A stretch of DNA of 64,000 bases from assembly GCF_900115705.1 (NCBI RefSeq), contig NZ_FOXL01000004.1, positions 1 through 64,000 of the forward strand. The letters are read 5' to 3'. The translations under genes were made by a program, and so were the position numbers. Below the pieces are notes generated by a model. That model saw only the letters and a list, made by a program, of their open reading frames with translations, ran no database searches and was not told where the DNA came from. This document shows positions 45,513 to 54,534 of the stretch, piece by piece; the stretch's first letter is position 1, and each line of letters opens with the position of its first letter. Source of the DNA: Frateuria terrea. GTDB taxonomy: Bacteria > Pseudomonadota > Gammaproteobacteria > Xanthomonadales > Rhodanobacteraceae.

Positions 45513-45967
45513 GCGAAACGCAGACGGTCGAGGTCAGCCTGCGCCAGGTGGGCAACTATGAATTCAACGTGCGCTTCGACGGCGCCACGTTCGGCGAACT
45601 GGTGACCGACGAGCCGCCGCCGCTGGGGCAGGGCCATGGCCCCAATCCGTCGCGCCTGCTCGCAACAGCGGTCGCCAACTGCCTGGCGGCGAGCCTGCTG
45701 TTCGCGCTGCGCAAGTTCGGCAACGGGCCGGCGCCGATCGCCGCCAAGGCGCGCGCGACGGTGGCGCGCAACGCGGGCGGGCGCTGGCGCGTGCCGCGCA
45801 TCGAGGTGGACCTGCAACTGGCCGACGCGGCCGCGTCGCTGCAGCACCTGGATCGGGCGCTGGCCCAGTTCGAGGACTTCTGCGTGGTCACCGGCAGCGT
45901 GCGCCAGGGCGTCGAGGTGGACGTGCGCGTGCTCGATCCGGCGGGCGTTCCATTGCCGCGCAACTGA
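45509..45967 (+). CDS. OsmC-family peroxiredoxin-like protein
   Basis: 152 residues from GTG 45509, preceded by GAAGGAGA. The two OsmC/Ohr redox cysteines are present, in VANCLAASLL and EDFCVVTGSVRQGV. The family reduces organic hydroperoxides with dithiols; some members act on sulfur compounds. The GTG overlaps the RND stop. Last gene of the sqr operon, consistent with oxidative by-products of sulfide handling. Confidence 0.9.
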   Translation: MSETQTVEVSLRQVGNYEFNVRFDGATFGELVTDEPPPLGQGHGPNPSRLLATAVANCLAASLLFALRKFGNGPAPIAAKARATVARNAGGRWRVPRIEVDLQLADAAASLQHLDRALAQFEDFCVVTGSVRQGVEVDVRVLDPAGVPLPRN

Positions 45968-45980
45968 AGCCGCCCACTTC

Positions 45981-45994
45981 TTGACCGGGATCAA
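45981..45994 (+). promoter_or_regulatory. FNR-type promoter of dodecin-PRTase/hydrolase
   Basis: TTGACCGGGATCAA, exact, with TAGGGT (46016-46021) after 21 nt. Confidence 0.82.
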
Positions 45995-46080
45995 GGATCC
46001 CGCGTCCCGCCGGCTTAGGGTGGGATGCCCCGCTCGGGACGGAGCCCGCGCCGGTATTCCTCATCGCCGGAGAAAGCGCC

Positions 46081-46287
46081 ATGAGCAGCGTCGTCAAGGT
46101 CATCGAGATCATTTCCGAATCGCCCTCCAGCGTGGAGGACGCCGTGCAGCAGGGCCTGGAGCGGGCCGCCCGCACGCTCGACGGCATCACCGGCGCCTGG
46201 ATCAGCGAAACCAAGGTGGTGACCGGACCCGACGGCAGGATCACCGCCTGGCGCGTGTGCATGCGGGTCAGTTTCGTGCTCGGTTGA
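46081..46287 (+). CDS. dodecin family flavin-binding protein
   Basis: 68 residues: SSVVKVIEIISESPSSVEDAV, then ITGAWISETKVV with the flavin-stacking Trp, and AWRVCMRVSFVLG. Dodecins form hollow 12-mers that store or buffer riboflavin or FMN. Well-placed FNR-type promoter upstream. Buffering flavin would be useful when respiratory flavoproteins are shut down. Confidence 0.95.
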   Translation: MSSVVKVIEIISESPSSVEDAVQQGLERAARTLDGITGAWISETKVVTGPDGRITAWRVCMRVSFVLG

Positions 46288-46341
46288 GCCCGGCGAATCG
46301 CAAGCTGCCGCGCATTGCGCGGCGCGGCCCTGGAGAACCTC

Positions 46342-47712
46342 ATGAACGTTTTTCCGACATCCGGCAGCAGGCGCTACAGCGACCGCGCCGACGCGGCCCG
46401 GCAACTGGCCGAGGCGTTGGCCGGTTTCCGCGGCCAACGCCCCCTCGTGCTCGCCATTCCCCGCGGGGGGGTTCCGATCGGACGCATCGTCGCCGATGCG
46501 CTGGACGGCGACCTGGACGTGGTGCTGGTGCGCAAGCTCGGCTCGCCGGCCAACTGCGAGGTCGCCATCGGCGCGGTCGATGAGCAGGGCCGCATCGAGC
46601 TCAACACCGATTGCTGCCTCAACAGCGTGGGCATGAGCTACGTGCGCGCGGAGACCGCGCGCCAACTGGCGATCATCCGCAAGCGCCGCGCCATCTACAG
46701 TCCCGGCCGCCATGCGGCCAGCCCCACCGGGCGCGTGGTGATCGTGGTCGATGATGGCCTGGCAACGGGTGCCTCCATGCGCGCTGCGCTGGAAGCGGTA
46801 CGCCAGCAGCGTCCCGCGTTGCTGGTCGTGGCCGTGCCGGTGGCCGCGCCGTCCAGCCTGGAAGGGCTGAACGAGCTGGCCGACGAGGTGGTGTGCCTGC
46901 ACGCGCCGGCGCATTTCCGCGCGGTCGGGGCGTTCTACGCCGACTTCCAGCCGGTCGACGACCTGGACGTGCTGCGGCTGCTGTCCGCCCCGCCCAGGGT
47001 CGCCGCCGGATTGCCCGCCCCCGAGCCGGTCGCCTTCATGCTGCCGGACGTGCGCTTGCCGGGTGACCTGGCCGTACCGCCTCATGCGCGTGGACTGGTG
47101 GTCTTCGCGCACGGCAGCGGCAGCGGCCGGCAAAGCCCGCGCAACCGCAGCGTTGCGCAATGGCTGCAACAGGCGGGCCTGGCCACCTTGTTGGTCGATC
47201 TGCTGACGCCCGAGGAGGAACAATCGCGGGCGTCCGTTTTCGATATCGCGGCATTGGCCGACCGGCTCGCCGCGGTGGTGGCGCAGGTCCGCAACGATCC
47301 GGTGCTGGGCCAGCTGCCGCTCGGTCTGTTCGGCGCCAGCACGGGCACCAGTGCCGCTTTGGCCGTGGCCGCGTCCCGGCCACGGGACATCGCCGCGGTG
47401 GTATCGCGCAGCGGCCGGCCGGATCTGGCCGGGCCGGGCACGCTTGCCCGCGTCACCGCGCCGACGTTGCTGATCGTGGGTGGCGAGGACAAGCAGATCC
47501 AGGCACTCAACCGCGCCGCGCAGAAGCGCATTCCCGGCAAGAACGAACTGGTGGTGGTGCCCGGCGCCACCCACCTGTTCCCCGAGCCCGGTGCACTCGA
47601 TGCGGCGTCGAAGCTGGCCTGCGACTGGTTCGGCTGCTGGCTGGGCGGGGCCGTGCGCGCTCCACGCAGGAAGCCGGCGGCCGGGCGTGAAACGGGACGG
47701 CTGGCCAGCTAG
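46342..47712 (+). CDS. phosphoribosyltransferase-alpha/beta hydrolase fusion
   Basis: 456 residues, two domains. Residues about 10-215: type I phosphoribosyltransferase with LAIPRGGVPIGRIVADAL and PRPP loop VVIVVDDGLATGASM. Residues about 240-440: alpha/beta hydrolase (dienelactone-hydrolase-like) with VVFAHGSGSGR, nucleophile elbow FGASTGTSAAL and His in GATHLFPEPG. Separate genes in many bacteria, fused here. GGAG precedes the ATG. The substrates are unknown; the PRTase half may use a purine or nucleotide derivative. Confidence 0.88.
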   Translation: MNVFPTSGSRRYSDRADAARQLAEALAGFRGQRPLVLAIPRGGVPIGRIVADALDGDLDVVLVRKLGSPANCEVAIGAVDEQGRIELNTDCCLNSVGMSYVRAETARQLAIIRKRRAIYSPGRHAASPTGRVVIVVDDGLATGASMRAALEAVRQQRPALLVVAVPVAAPSSLEGLNELADEVVCLHAPAHFRAVGAFYADFQPVDDLDVLRLLSAPPRVAAGLPAPEPVAFMLPDVRLPGDLAVPPHARGLVVFAHGSGSGRQSPRNRSVAQWLQQAGLATLLVDLLTPEEEQSRASVFDIAALADRLAAVVAQVRNDPVLGQLPLGLFGASTGTSAALAVAASRPRDIAAVVSRSGRPDLAGPGTLARVTAPTLLIVGGEDKQIQALNRAAQKRIPGKNELVVVPGATHLFPEPGALDAASKLACDWFGCWLGGAVRAPRRKPAAGRETGRLAS

Positions 47713-48383
47713 GGCTGGATGCGCCCGTCGACGATGCGGACGCGCCGGTCCGCCTGCGCGGCGAAGTCGGGATCGTGCGTGACCACCGCGACCGCGCGTC
47801 CTTGCTCGTGCGCCAGGGCCAGGACGGTTCGTTGCACGTTGCGGCTGGCGACGCTGTCCAGGTTGCCGGTCGGTTCGTCGGCCAGCACCAGCATCGGATC
47901 GTTGGCCAGCGCACGGGCGATCGCCACGCGCTGGCTCTGGCCGCCGGAAAGCTGGCGCGGCCCCTTGTCGCGCTGGTCTTCCAGGCCCAGCCCGCCGAGC
48001 AGCACACGCGCCCGCTCGCGGATCGTTGCGTCGTCGTAGGCGCCCAGCCGGCGCATCGGCAGCATCACGTTCTCGCAGGCGCTGAATTCCGGCAGCAGGA
48101 AGTGCGACTGGAACACGAAGCCGATCGTGCGCAGCCGCGCCTCGGAGCGCTCGACCTCGCCGTACCCGGCCGTGTCGGCGCCACCGAGCCAGACCCGCCC
48201 CTCGCTCGGCAGGTCGAGCAGGCCCATCAGGTAGAGCAGCGACGACTTGCCCGAGCCGGACGGACCGGTGATCGCCACACACTCGCCGCCATCGATGCGC
48301 AGGCTGGCGTCGCTCACCAGCGTCACCGGCACCTCGCCCTCCAGCCGGCGCGTCACGTGCTCCAGCCGGATCGCCTCGGCCAT
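47709..48383 (-). CDS. ABC transporter ATP-binding protein (LolD/MacB-type)
   Basis: 224 residues: Walker [13 protein letters not shown]-loop [12 protein letters not shown], signature [15 protein letters not shown], Walker [14 protein letters not shown], switch His in VVTHDPDF. Members of this class power mechanotransmission of periplasmic substrates rather than classic import. Start overlaps the permease stop; the stop overlaps that of the convergent hydrolase gene. Confidence 0.95.
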   Translation of the reverse strand: MAEAIRLEHVTRRLEGEVPVTLVSDASLRIDGGECVAITGPSGSGKSSLLYLMGLLDLPSEGRVWLGGADTAGYGEVERSEARLRTIGFVFQSHFLLPEFSACENVMLPMRRLGAYDDATIRERARVLLGGLGLEDQRDKGPRQLSGGQSQRVAIARALANDPMLVLADEPTGNLDSVASRNVQRTVLALAHEQGRAVAVVTHDPDFAAQADRRVRIVDGRIQP

Positions 48384-49630
48384 CACGTGCCCCCGCGCAG
48401 CACGTCGACCGGCTCGACCTTGGCCGCGCGACGCGCCGGCAGGTAGGCCGCGATCATCGCCGCCAGCATCGCCACGCCGCCGGCCAGGACAAACTGGAAC
48501 AGGCTCCAGTCGATCGCCAGGTAATTGACGTCGGTGCTGCCCGGGACGCGGAAATGGATGCGCATCAGCCCGGCCATCAGCCCGCAGCCCAGCCCGATCC
48601 CGAACACGTTGCCGACCGCGCCGATCAGCGCGCCCTGGGCGAGGAACATGCCCTCGATGTCGCGCGCCTGAAAGCCCATGGCGCGCAGGATCGCGATGTC
48701 CCGCTGCTTCTCCAGCACCACCGTGGAGATCACGTTGTAGATGCCGAACGCGGCCACCACCAGCACAGCACCGACCACGGCGTACATGATGACGCTGCGG
48801 ATCGCCAGGGCGCTCATCAGGTCTTCGGACCGTTCCTGCCAGGACACCGTCTTGTAGCGCACGCGCTGCTCGATACGCGCCGCCTCGGTGCGCGCGGCGT
48901 TGGGATCGGCCAGCTTGATCACGATGGTGTTGATGCGGTTGGGACGATCGAGCATCGACTGCACGCGCTTGAGCGCGACGAACGCCTGGCCCGCGTCGAA
49001 ATCGGAGCGGCCCGTGTGGAACAGCCCGATGATCTTGAACGTGCGCACCTGCCCGGTGGTGCTGGCGATGCGCAGGTTGTCGCCCATCGACAGGCTCATC
49101 CGCCGCGCCAGCTCGTCGCCGATGACGATGCCATTGGGGTTGGCCTCCAACTCGTCCAGCGAGCCGCGCACCATGTAGCGGCGGATCGTGGAGACCTGCG
49201 CGTACTCGCTGGCGACGATGCCGTAGAGGCCGATCGCGCGGTCCTTGCCGGCGAAGCTGGCCAGCGCCTGGCCGCTCAGCACTGCCGACGCGCGCAGGCC
49301 CGGCGTGCGGCGCAGGAAGTCGAGGATCTGCGCATAGCCGCGGATGCCGCGTGTCTCGGTCTGCGGGACCACGTGGCGCAGCTGCACGGCGGCGTCCGGG
49401 AACAGCTGGCTCACCGGTTGCAGGGTCGGATTGCGGTAGTCGTCCTCGATGGTGATGTGCGGCGCGTTGTCGACCAGCCGGTGGATGATGTCCTGCTCGG
49501 AGCCTCGCATCATCGCCGAGATCGACAGGAAGAAGGACACGCCCAGCACCACGCCCAGCAGCGAGACGATGCTCTGCCGCCGGCGTGCCAGCAGGTGTCG
49601 CGCGGCGACGTCGACGAGCAGGCGGATCAC
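48383..49630 (-). CDS. ABC transporter permease (FtsX/MacB-type)
   Basis: 415 residues, four membrane helices: one at the N-terminus (SIVSLLGVVLGVSFFLSISA) and three at the C-terminus, with a large periplasmic domain between, the MacB/LolC topology. EKQRDIAILRAMGFQARDI is the coupling region. Together with the ATPase and the HlyD-type adaptor it forms a tripartite export system; cargo unknown. Confidence 0.92.
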   Translation of the reverse strand: MIRLLVDVAARHLLARRRQSIVSLLGVVLGVSFFLSISAMMRGSEQDIIHRLVDNAPHITIEDDYRNPTLQPVSQLFPDAAVQLRHVVPQTETRGIRGYAQILDFLRRTPGLRASAVLSGQALASFAGKDRAIGLYGIVASEYAQVSTIRRYMVRGSLDELEANPNGIVIGDELARRMSLSMGDNLRIASTTGQVRTFKIIGLFHTGRSDFDAGQAFVALKRVQSMLDRPNRINTIVIKLADPNAARTEAARIEQRVRYKTVSWQERSEDLMSALAIRSVIMYAVVGAVLVVAAFGIYNVISTVVLEKQRDIAILRAMGFQARDIEGMFLAQGALIGAVGNVFGIGLGCGLMAGLMRIHFRVPGSTDVNYLAIDWSLFQFVLAGGVAMLAAMIAAYLPARRAAKVEPVDVLRGGT

Positions 49631-50709
49631 CGGCGTGCCCCGCCATCAGCCACGCGCACCTTCGCATCTGCGCGCAGGCCCTCGGACGGTGCGGCCACGA
49701 CCGCGTCGTCCGTCGACAGGCCGCTGGTGATTTCCACCTGCCGTTCGCCGCGGATGCCGACCTCGACCGGGCGCGCCTGCAACCGGTCGCCGCGCACGAC
49801 CCAGACGCGGTCACCGGCAACCGCGCCGTCGGGCAACAGCAGGGCATCGGCATGGCGGCGCACGATGATGTTGACCTCGGCGGTCATGCCCACGCGCAGC
49901 GGCGTGGACCCGTCGATCGCGATGCGCACGCGGTAGCTTCGACCGGTCGGATCGCCCTTGGGCGTGACGCTGTGCACCCGACCCTGGAACACCAGGCCGG
50001 GAAAGGCATCGGCGCGGATCAGCACCGCCTGCCCGGGACTCACCCGCGCGATGTCTTCCTCGTCGACGTCGGCGGTCACCCGTGGCGGCGAGTCGACGGC
50101 CAGCCAGAACACGGTGCTGCCCGGTGTCATCAGCTGGCCGATCTCGCCATCGCGGCGGATCACCGTGCCTGCCGTGGGTGCCAGCAGGCGGGCGTAGCGC
50201 AGCTCGGCGGCGGCACGGTCGGCGGCCGAGCGCGTCGCCAGCCAGTCCGAGCGGGCCTTGTCGTACTGCGTGCGCGCGATCACGCCCCGCGGAAGCAGGG
50301 CGGCATAGCGGCGATACTCGGCCTGCGCGAACGCTTCCTGTGAGCGCAACTGAGCCAGGTTGCTGGCCAGGTCGGTGTCCTCCAGCCGGGCCAGTTGCTG
50401 GCCGGCGCGCACGCGCGCGCCTTCGTCCACGTCCAGTTCGACCAGGCGCGCCGTGATGCGCGCGGCGATCGGCAGCATGATGGTGGGCTCCACCGTGCCG
50501 GTGGCATACACCGCCTCGACGGCCAGGCCCCGATGCGCGTGCACCACCGTCACGCGCGGCGGCAGCATCCACCATGTCGACAGCCCGGCCAAGGCAAGCA
50601 CGAGCACGATTCCCATGAGCCAGGCGAGCAGGTGGTGGCGCCGAGCCGGGCGAGCCGGCAAGGTGCGCGCGGTGGTCGCCTGCTGGGGGAGGGGGAGGTC
50701 GTCTGGCAT
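49627..50709 (-). CDS. HlyD/MacA-type membrane fusion protein
   Basis: 360 residues from ATG 50709 (GGAG 6 nt upstream). One N-terminal membrane anchor (LLAWLMGIVLVLALAGLST), barrel-sandwich halves (AVYATGTVEPTIMLPIAARI; LLAPTAGTVIRRDGEIG) around a coiled-coil hairpin, and a C-terminal barrel. First gene of the ABC export operon; ATGA overlap with the permease. Confidence 0.92.
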   Translation of the reverse strand: MPDDLPLPQQATTARTLPARPARRHHLLAWLMGIVLVLALAGLSTWWMLPPRVTVVHAHRGLAVEAVYATGTVEPTIMLPIAARITARLVELDVDEGARVRAGQQLARLEDTDLASNLAQLRSQEAFAQAEYRRYAALLPRGVIARTQYDKARSDWLATRSAADRAAAELRYARLLAPTAGTVIRRDGEIGQLMTPGSTVFWLAVDSPPRVTADVDEEDIARVSPGQAVLIRADAFPGLVFQGRVHSVTPKGDPTGRSYRVRIAIDGSTPLRVGMTAEVNIIVRRHADALLLPDGAVAGDRVWVVRGDRLQARPVEVGIRGERQVEITSGLSTDDAVVAAPSEGLRADAKVRVADGGARR

Positions 50710-50793
50710 GGCAACTCCGGCGAACGGCGCGGGGCCGTCCATGGCACACCGCGTCGCTCGTCCGGAACCGTACGTCCTCGCCGCCGGGCCACT

Positions 50794-50807
50794 TTGATGC
50801 ATGTCAA
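50794..50807. promoter_or_regulatory. shared FNR-type box, ABC export operon / RMD1-like
   Basis: TTGATGCATGTCAA, exact. Leftward TACGGT (50772-50767) and rightward GACGAT (50829-50834), each after 21 nt. Confidence 0.78.
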
Positions 50808-50860
50808 AGGAGCTGCGATGACGTAGGCGACGATCGTGTCGTCCTCCCACGCCCTCTGCC

Positions 50861-51943
50861 ATGAGCCCAGACCCCCTCGAAGTGCGATCGGGCCGCGTCA
50901 TCCTGCAGCGGCTGATCGACATCGCCGATGCGATCGACCTGCGGCACATCCGTGCCAGGCCCGCATCGGCAGCCGGTGGGCACGCGCCACGCCTGACGGC
51001 GGGCCTGCCCGCCGTAGCCATCGACCTCGGCACGGTCGCTCTCGCAGGCGTGGGCATCGAGGGCAGGGCGATGGCGCGTATCTACGATTTCGGCGTGGTC
51101 GCACTGGCGCTCACCTGCGAGGTGGTGCACCTGGAATGGGACGCCGTGTTGGCGCAGGTCGAGCCACTCGCCCCCGAGACGCTGCCCGATCCGGTCGTGC
51201 GGGCCTGGGACACGATCACGCACAGGCTGCTTGCAACCACCGGCCTGGCGTTCCGCGATGGCGAGGGGCTGCCGCTGGCGGAGCAGCACCTGATAGTGGA
51301 AGTGGACGCGTTCGCGGCGTCGCCGGAGGTCTCCTCGTTGCCGACGCAACTGGATCTTCCCCGGTTCCTGGCCGGCGACCCCTTTCCCTTGTCCGCACGG
51401 ACGAGGCAGCACCTGCTCAGGCACTGCTTTTCGCACCATGCCGATGACCTGGTGGCGCTCGGTCGCCTGCGCAGCTTCGTCTACCGCCCCGGTTCCACCC
51501 CGGGCATGGCCGAAGTGCTGGAGGCAGCCCATGCCCGTCTGCTCGAACTGCGCTATTACGACGCTCTGCTCGATGCCGAACTGCCGCGCATGTATGCCCT
51601 CGTCGCCCGCAGCCGCCGGCGCTTCGATCTGCTCGCGCCCCGGCGCATGGCGAACCTGGCACGTCGGCTCTACACCCTGGTGGCGGAAGTGAGCGAGCTG
51701 ACCGGCAGGCTGGATGCCAGCATGCAGCTTGCCGGCAGCACGCATCTCGCCCGTGCCTACACGGCCGCGCTCGAGTTGCTGCAGGTCGAGCCCCTGAACC
51801 AGGCCGTGGACCGCAAGCTGGCGATCGTCCGGGACACCTACGCGGCGCTCTACGACGAGGCCGCTGCCAGCCGCGCGGGGCTGCTGGAGGTCATCATCAT
51901 TGCACTCATCAGCCTGGAGATCCTGTTGGCGCTGCTCCGTTGA
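50861..51943 (+). CDS. RMD1/DUF155-like protein with C-terminal membrane anchor
   Basis: 360 residues. It ends in a single hydrophobic helix followed by almost nothing (GLLEVIIIALISLEILLALL), the tail-anchored layout of bacterial RMD1/DUF155 proteins, and contains the acidic/aromatic central pattern ending in KLAIVRDTYAALYDEAA. Function in bacteria unknown; yeast homologues act in mitochondria. No clear ribosome-binding site before the ATG. Assignment rests on general pattern, so is moderate. Confidence 0.75.
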   Translation: MSPDPLEVRSGRVILQRLIDIADAIDLRHIRARPASAAGGHAPRLTAGLPAVAIDLGTVALAGVGIEGRAMARIYDFGVVALALTCEVVHLEWDAVLAQVEPLAPETLPDPVVRAWDTITHRLLATTGLAFRDGEGLPLAEQHLIVEVDAFAASPEVSSLPTQLDLPRFLAGDPFPLSARTRQHLLRHCFSHHADDLVALGRLRSFVYRPGSTPGMAEVLEAAHARLLELRYYDALLDAELPRMYALVARSRRRFDLLAPRRMANLARRLYTLVAEVSELTGRLDASMQLAGSTHLARAYTAALELLQVEPLNQAVDRKLAIVRDTYAALYDEAAASRAGLLEVIIIALISLEILLALLR

Positions 51944-51999
51944 ACGTGTTCCCGTTCGGTCCGGCCCGGCCGGGCCCGGTGCGGCGTGGCGCGGTCGGA

Positions 52000-52013
52000 T
52001 TGACGTCGATCAA
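52000..52013 (+). promoter_or_regulatory. FNR-type promoter of Hsp20
   Basis: TTGACGTCGATCAA, exact, with TAGGGT (52035-52040) after 21 nt, identical to the dodecin -10. Confidence 0.82.
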
Positions 52014-52107
52014 ACCGTGGGCGCCCGGGCGGGGTAGGGTCGAAGTCGGCCCAGCGGGTGTGCTGCCCCGGGGCCTTCTCCCCAACCCCTATTGGAGGCT
52101 TGCCATC

Positions 52108-52551
52108 ATGACCATGCTCGCCCGCTGGAATCCCATGAAGTCGCTCGCACGGGGCGACACCGCCGATTTCGACGACCTCTTCCGCACTTTCGGTTTGCGT
52201 CCGATGTTCCGTGATCTGGACGTGGCGCCGGAAATCCGCATCGACGTCAACGAGAGCGAGGAAGCCTACGACATCGACGCCGATCTGCCTGGCGTACGCA
52301 AGGAGGACATCGACGTCACGGTCGACGGCAACCAGGTGTCCATTACCGCCGAAGCCCGTCGCGAATCGGAAAGGAAGAACGGTGGCCGCGAGGTGCGTAC
52401 GGAGCGCTACTACGGCCGGGTGTTCCGTTCGTTCAGCCTGCCCACCGATGTGGACGACGCCAAGGCAAATGCCCGTTACGAAAACGGCGTGCTGAGCCTG
52501 CACCTGCCCAAGAAGGAAGACGGCCACCAGCGGCGGATCAAGGTCGGCTGA
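52108..52551 (+). CDS. Hsp20/alpha-crystallin small heat-shock protein
   Basis: 147 residues; ATP-independent holdase. Alpha-crystallin domain (about 48-147) with EIRIDVNESEEAYDIDADLPGV, VTVDGNQVSITAE, and YENGVLSLHLPKK. GGAGG precedes the ATG. No heat-shock sigma-32 promoter or ROSE-type leader was recognised; control seems to be by the FNR-type box instead. Confidence 0.95.
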   Translation: MTMLARWNPMKSLARGDTADFDDLFRTFGLRPMFRDLDVAPEIRIDVNESEEAYDIDADLPGVRKEDIDVTVDGNQVSITAEARRESERKNGGREVRTERYYGRVFRSFSLPTDVDDAKANARYENGVLSLHLPKKEDGHQRRIKVG

Positions 52552-52571
52552 CTGCCCGGATGCTGGCGGAA

Positions 52572-52596
52572 AAGGGCGCCCCTGGCGGGCGCCCTT
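52572..52596. terminator. bidirectional terminator between hsp20 and ftsH
   Basis: AAGGGCGCCC (52572-52581) pairs perfectly with GGGCGCCCTT (52587-52596), loop CTGGC, in the gap between convergent genes. T-rich on the plus side. Confidence 0.85.
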
Positions 52597-52612
52597 GATT
52601 TGTCACCTGGAG

Positions 52613-54487
52613 TCAGCCGCGGCCAGCCGCGCGCATGGCCTGCAGGGAGCTTGCAGCTGGCGGCACGTCCGTCGGCCGGTCGGCCTGTTGCACGAGGGCT
52701 TTCAGCTGGTCGCCACTGAGTGTTTCGTGCAGGAGCAGTTGTTCCGCCGCCGCTTCCAGCCCGACGCGATGGTGGCGCAGTACGTCGGTCGCCGTGAGCA
52801 AGGCCTCGTCGAGCAGCTGGCGTACCGCACGATCGATCGCCGCCGCGGTGACCTCGGCATAGCGCCGTGGTTGCCAGGCATCGGCGGGAGTGCCCAGCAT
52901 GGGCGTGGCGTCGGTTTCGTAGCTGACCGTGCCCAGCTCGGCGGCCATGCCATGGTGCGTGACCATGGCGCGTGCAAGTCCGGTCGCCTTGGCCAGGTCG
53001 TCGGCTGCGCCGGTGGATGCTTCGCCGAAGATCATCAGTTCGGCCGCGCGCCCGCCCAGCAACATCGCCAGGCGCTGCGTGATCTCCTGCCGCTGCATCA
53101 GGAAGCGGTCTTCGGTCGGCCGCTCGATCGTGTAGCCGAGCGCGCCGATGCCGCGCGGCACGATGGAGAGCTTCTGCACCTTGGTATCGCCCGACAGCTC
53201 GATCGAGACCAGCGCATGCCCGACCTCGTGGAATGCGACGATGCGCCGCTCCCTGGCACTGAGCACGCGACTGTGCTTTTCCAGTCCGGCGACCACGCGT
53301 TCGAGCGCATCGGTCAGGTCATCCATGCCGACGTCCTGGGCGCCCCGGCGAGTGGCGAGCAGCGCCGCTTCGTTGGCGAGGTTGGCAAGGTCCGCGCCGC
53401 TGAAGCCGGTGGTCAGGGCAGCGATCTCCTCGACGTTCACGTCCTTGCCGAGCACCAGTCTGGCAAGGTGCACGCGCAGGATCGCCACGCGCTCGCGCTT
53501 GTCCGGACGGTCGACCAGGATCTGGCGGTCGAAGCGCCCGGCGCGGAGCAGGGCCGGGTCGAGGATCTCCGGCCGGTTGGTCGCGGCAAGCAGCACCACG
53601 CCAGCGCTGGGGTCGAAGCCGTCCATTTCCTTGAGCAGCTGGTTGAGCGTCTGTTCCTTCTCGTCGTGCCCGCCGGTCGGCAGGGACGCGCCGCGTGCGC
53701 GGCCGACCGCGTCCAGTTCGTCGATGAAGATGATGCATGGCGCCTGCGCCCGCGCCTGCTCGAACAGGTCGCGCACGCGCGCCGCGCCCACGCCGACGAA
53801 CAGCTCCACGAATTCCGAGCCGCTGATCGAGAAGAACGGCACGCCGGCCTCGCCGGCGACCGCACGGGCCAGCAGCGTCTTGCCGGTGCCCGGCGGCCCC
53901 ACCAGCAGGATGCCCTTGGGCATGCGCGCACCCAGGCGGCCGTACTGCTTGGGGTTGCGCAGGAAGCTGATGACCTCCTTCAGTTCGTCCTTGGCCTCGT
54001 CCTCGCCGGCCACGTCGGCGAAGGTGACGCCGGTGCCGCGCTCCAGGTACACCTTGGCCTTGCTCTTGCCCACGCTCATCAGGCCGGAGGTCGGACTGCC
54101 GCTGGTCGCTCTTCCCATCGACCACAGCCACAGGCCGGAAAGCACCAGCCCGCCAACCAGCCACGGCAGCACGCGATCGTAGGAACCGGGAGGCGGCTCA
54201 GCGCTGAATTCCACCCTGGCGGCAGCCAGCGTATCGGCAAGCCGCGGTTCGACAGGGACCGTGGTGAACCGGCGACCTGCCGTACCGGGCCGGGCCGGCT
54301 TGAACGTCCCGCTGATCTCGTCGCGCCCGACCTGCACACGCTCGATCCGCCCCGCGGCCAGGGCGGCGCGGAACTGGCTGTAGGCAATGGAGTCGTCCTG
54401 CAGCGGGGGGAGCATCAGCTGCGTACCGACCAGGATGATCAGCGGTATCAGCAGGTACCAGAGGGAAACGCGTCGCGGGGTGTCCAT
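52613..54487 (-). CDS. ftsH: ATP-dependent zinc metalloprotease FtsH (second copy type)
   Basis: 624 residues, membrane-bound AAA protease. Two N-terminal membrane helices flank a periplasmic domain; then Walker [13 protein letters not shown], second-region-of-homology ([22 protein letters not shown]) and zinc site HEVGH. Position in a stress island suggests a paralogue of the housekeeping gene. Start ATG 54487 has no ribosome-binding site, and the predicted transcript starts at or next to it, so the mRNA may be leaderless. Confidence 0.93.
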   Translation of the reverse strand: MDTPRRVSLWYLLIPLIILVGTQLMLPPLQDDSIAYSQFRAALAAGRIERVQVGRDEISGTFKPARPGTAGRRFTTVPVEPRLADTLAAARVEFSAEPPPGSYDRVLPWLVGGLVLSGLWLWSMGRATSGSPTSGLMSVGKSKAKVYLERGTGVTFADVAGEDEAKDELKEVISFLRNPKQYGRLGARMPKGILLVGPPGTGKTLLARAVAGEAGVPFFSISGSEFVELFVGVGAARVRDLFEQARAQAPCIIFIDELDAVGRARGASLPTGGHDEKEQTLNQLLKEMDGFDPSAGVVLLAATNRPEILDPALLRAGRFDRQILVDRPDKRERVAILRVHLARLVLGKDVNVEEIAALTTGFSGADLANLANEAALLATRRGAQDVGMDDLTDALERVVAGLEKHSRVLSARERRIVAFHEVGHALVSIELSGDTKVQKLSIVPRGIGALGYTIERPTEDRFLMQRQEITQRLAMLLGGRAAELMIFGEASTGAADDLAKATGLARAMVTHHGMAAELGTVSYETDATPMLGTPADAWQPRRYAEVTAAAIDRAVRQLLDEALLTATDVLRHHRVGLEAAAEQLLLHETLSGDQLKALVQQADRPTDVPPAASSLQAMRAAGRG

Positions 54488-54520
54488 GGAGTTTTTATGC
54501 CCGCGTCCAGCCGTTCGCTT

Positions 54521-54534
54521 TTGACGCAGGTCAA
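54521..54534 (-). promoter_or_regulatory. FNR-type box for ftsH
   Basis: TTGACGCAGGTCAA, exact, overlapping the 3' end of the phosphorylase gene; CATAAA (54499-54494) after 21 nt. Confidence 0.72.
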
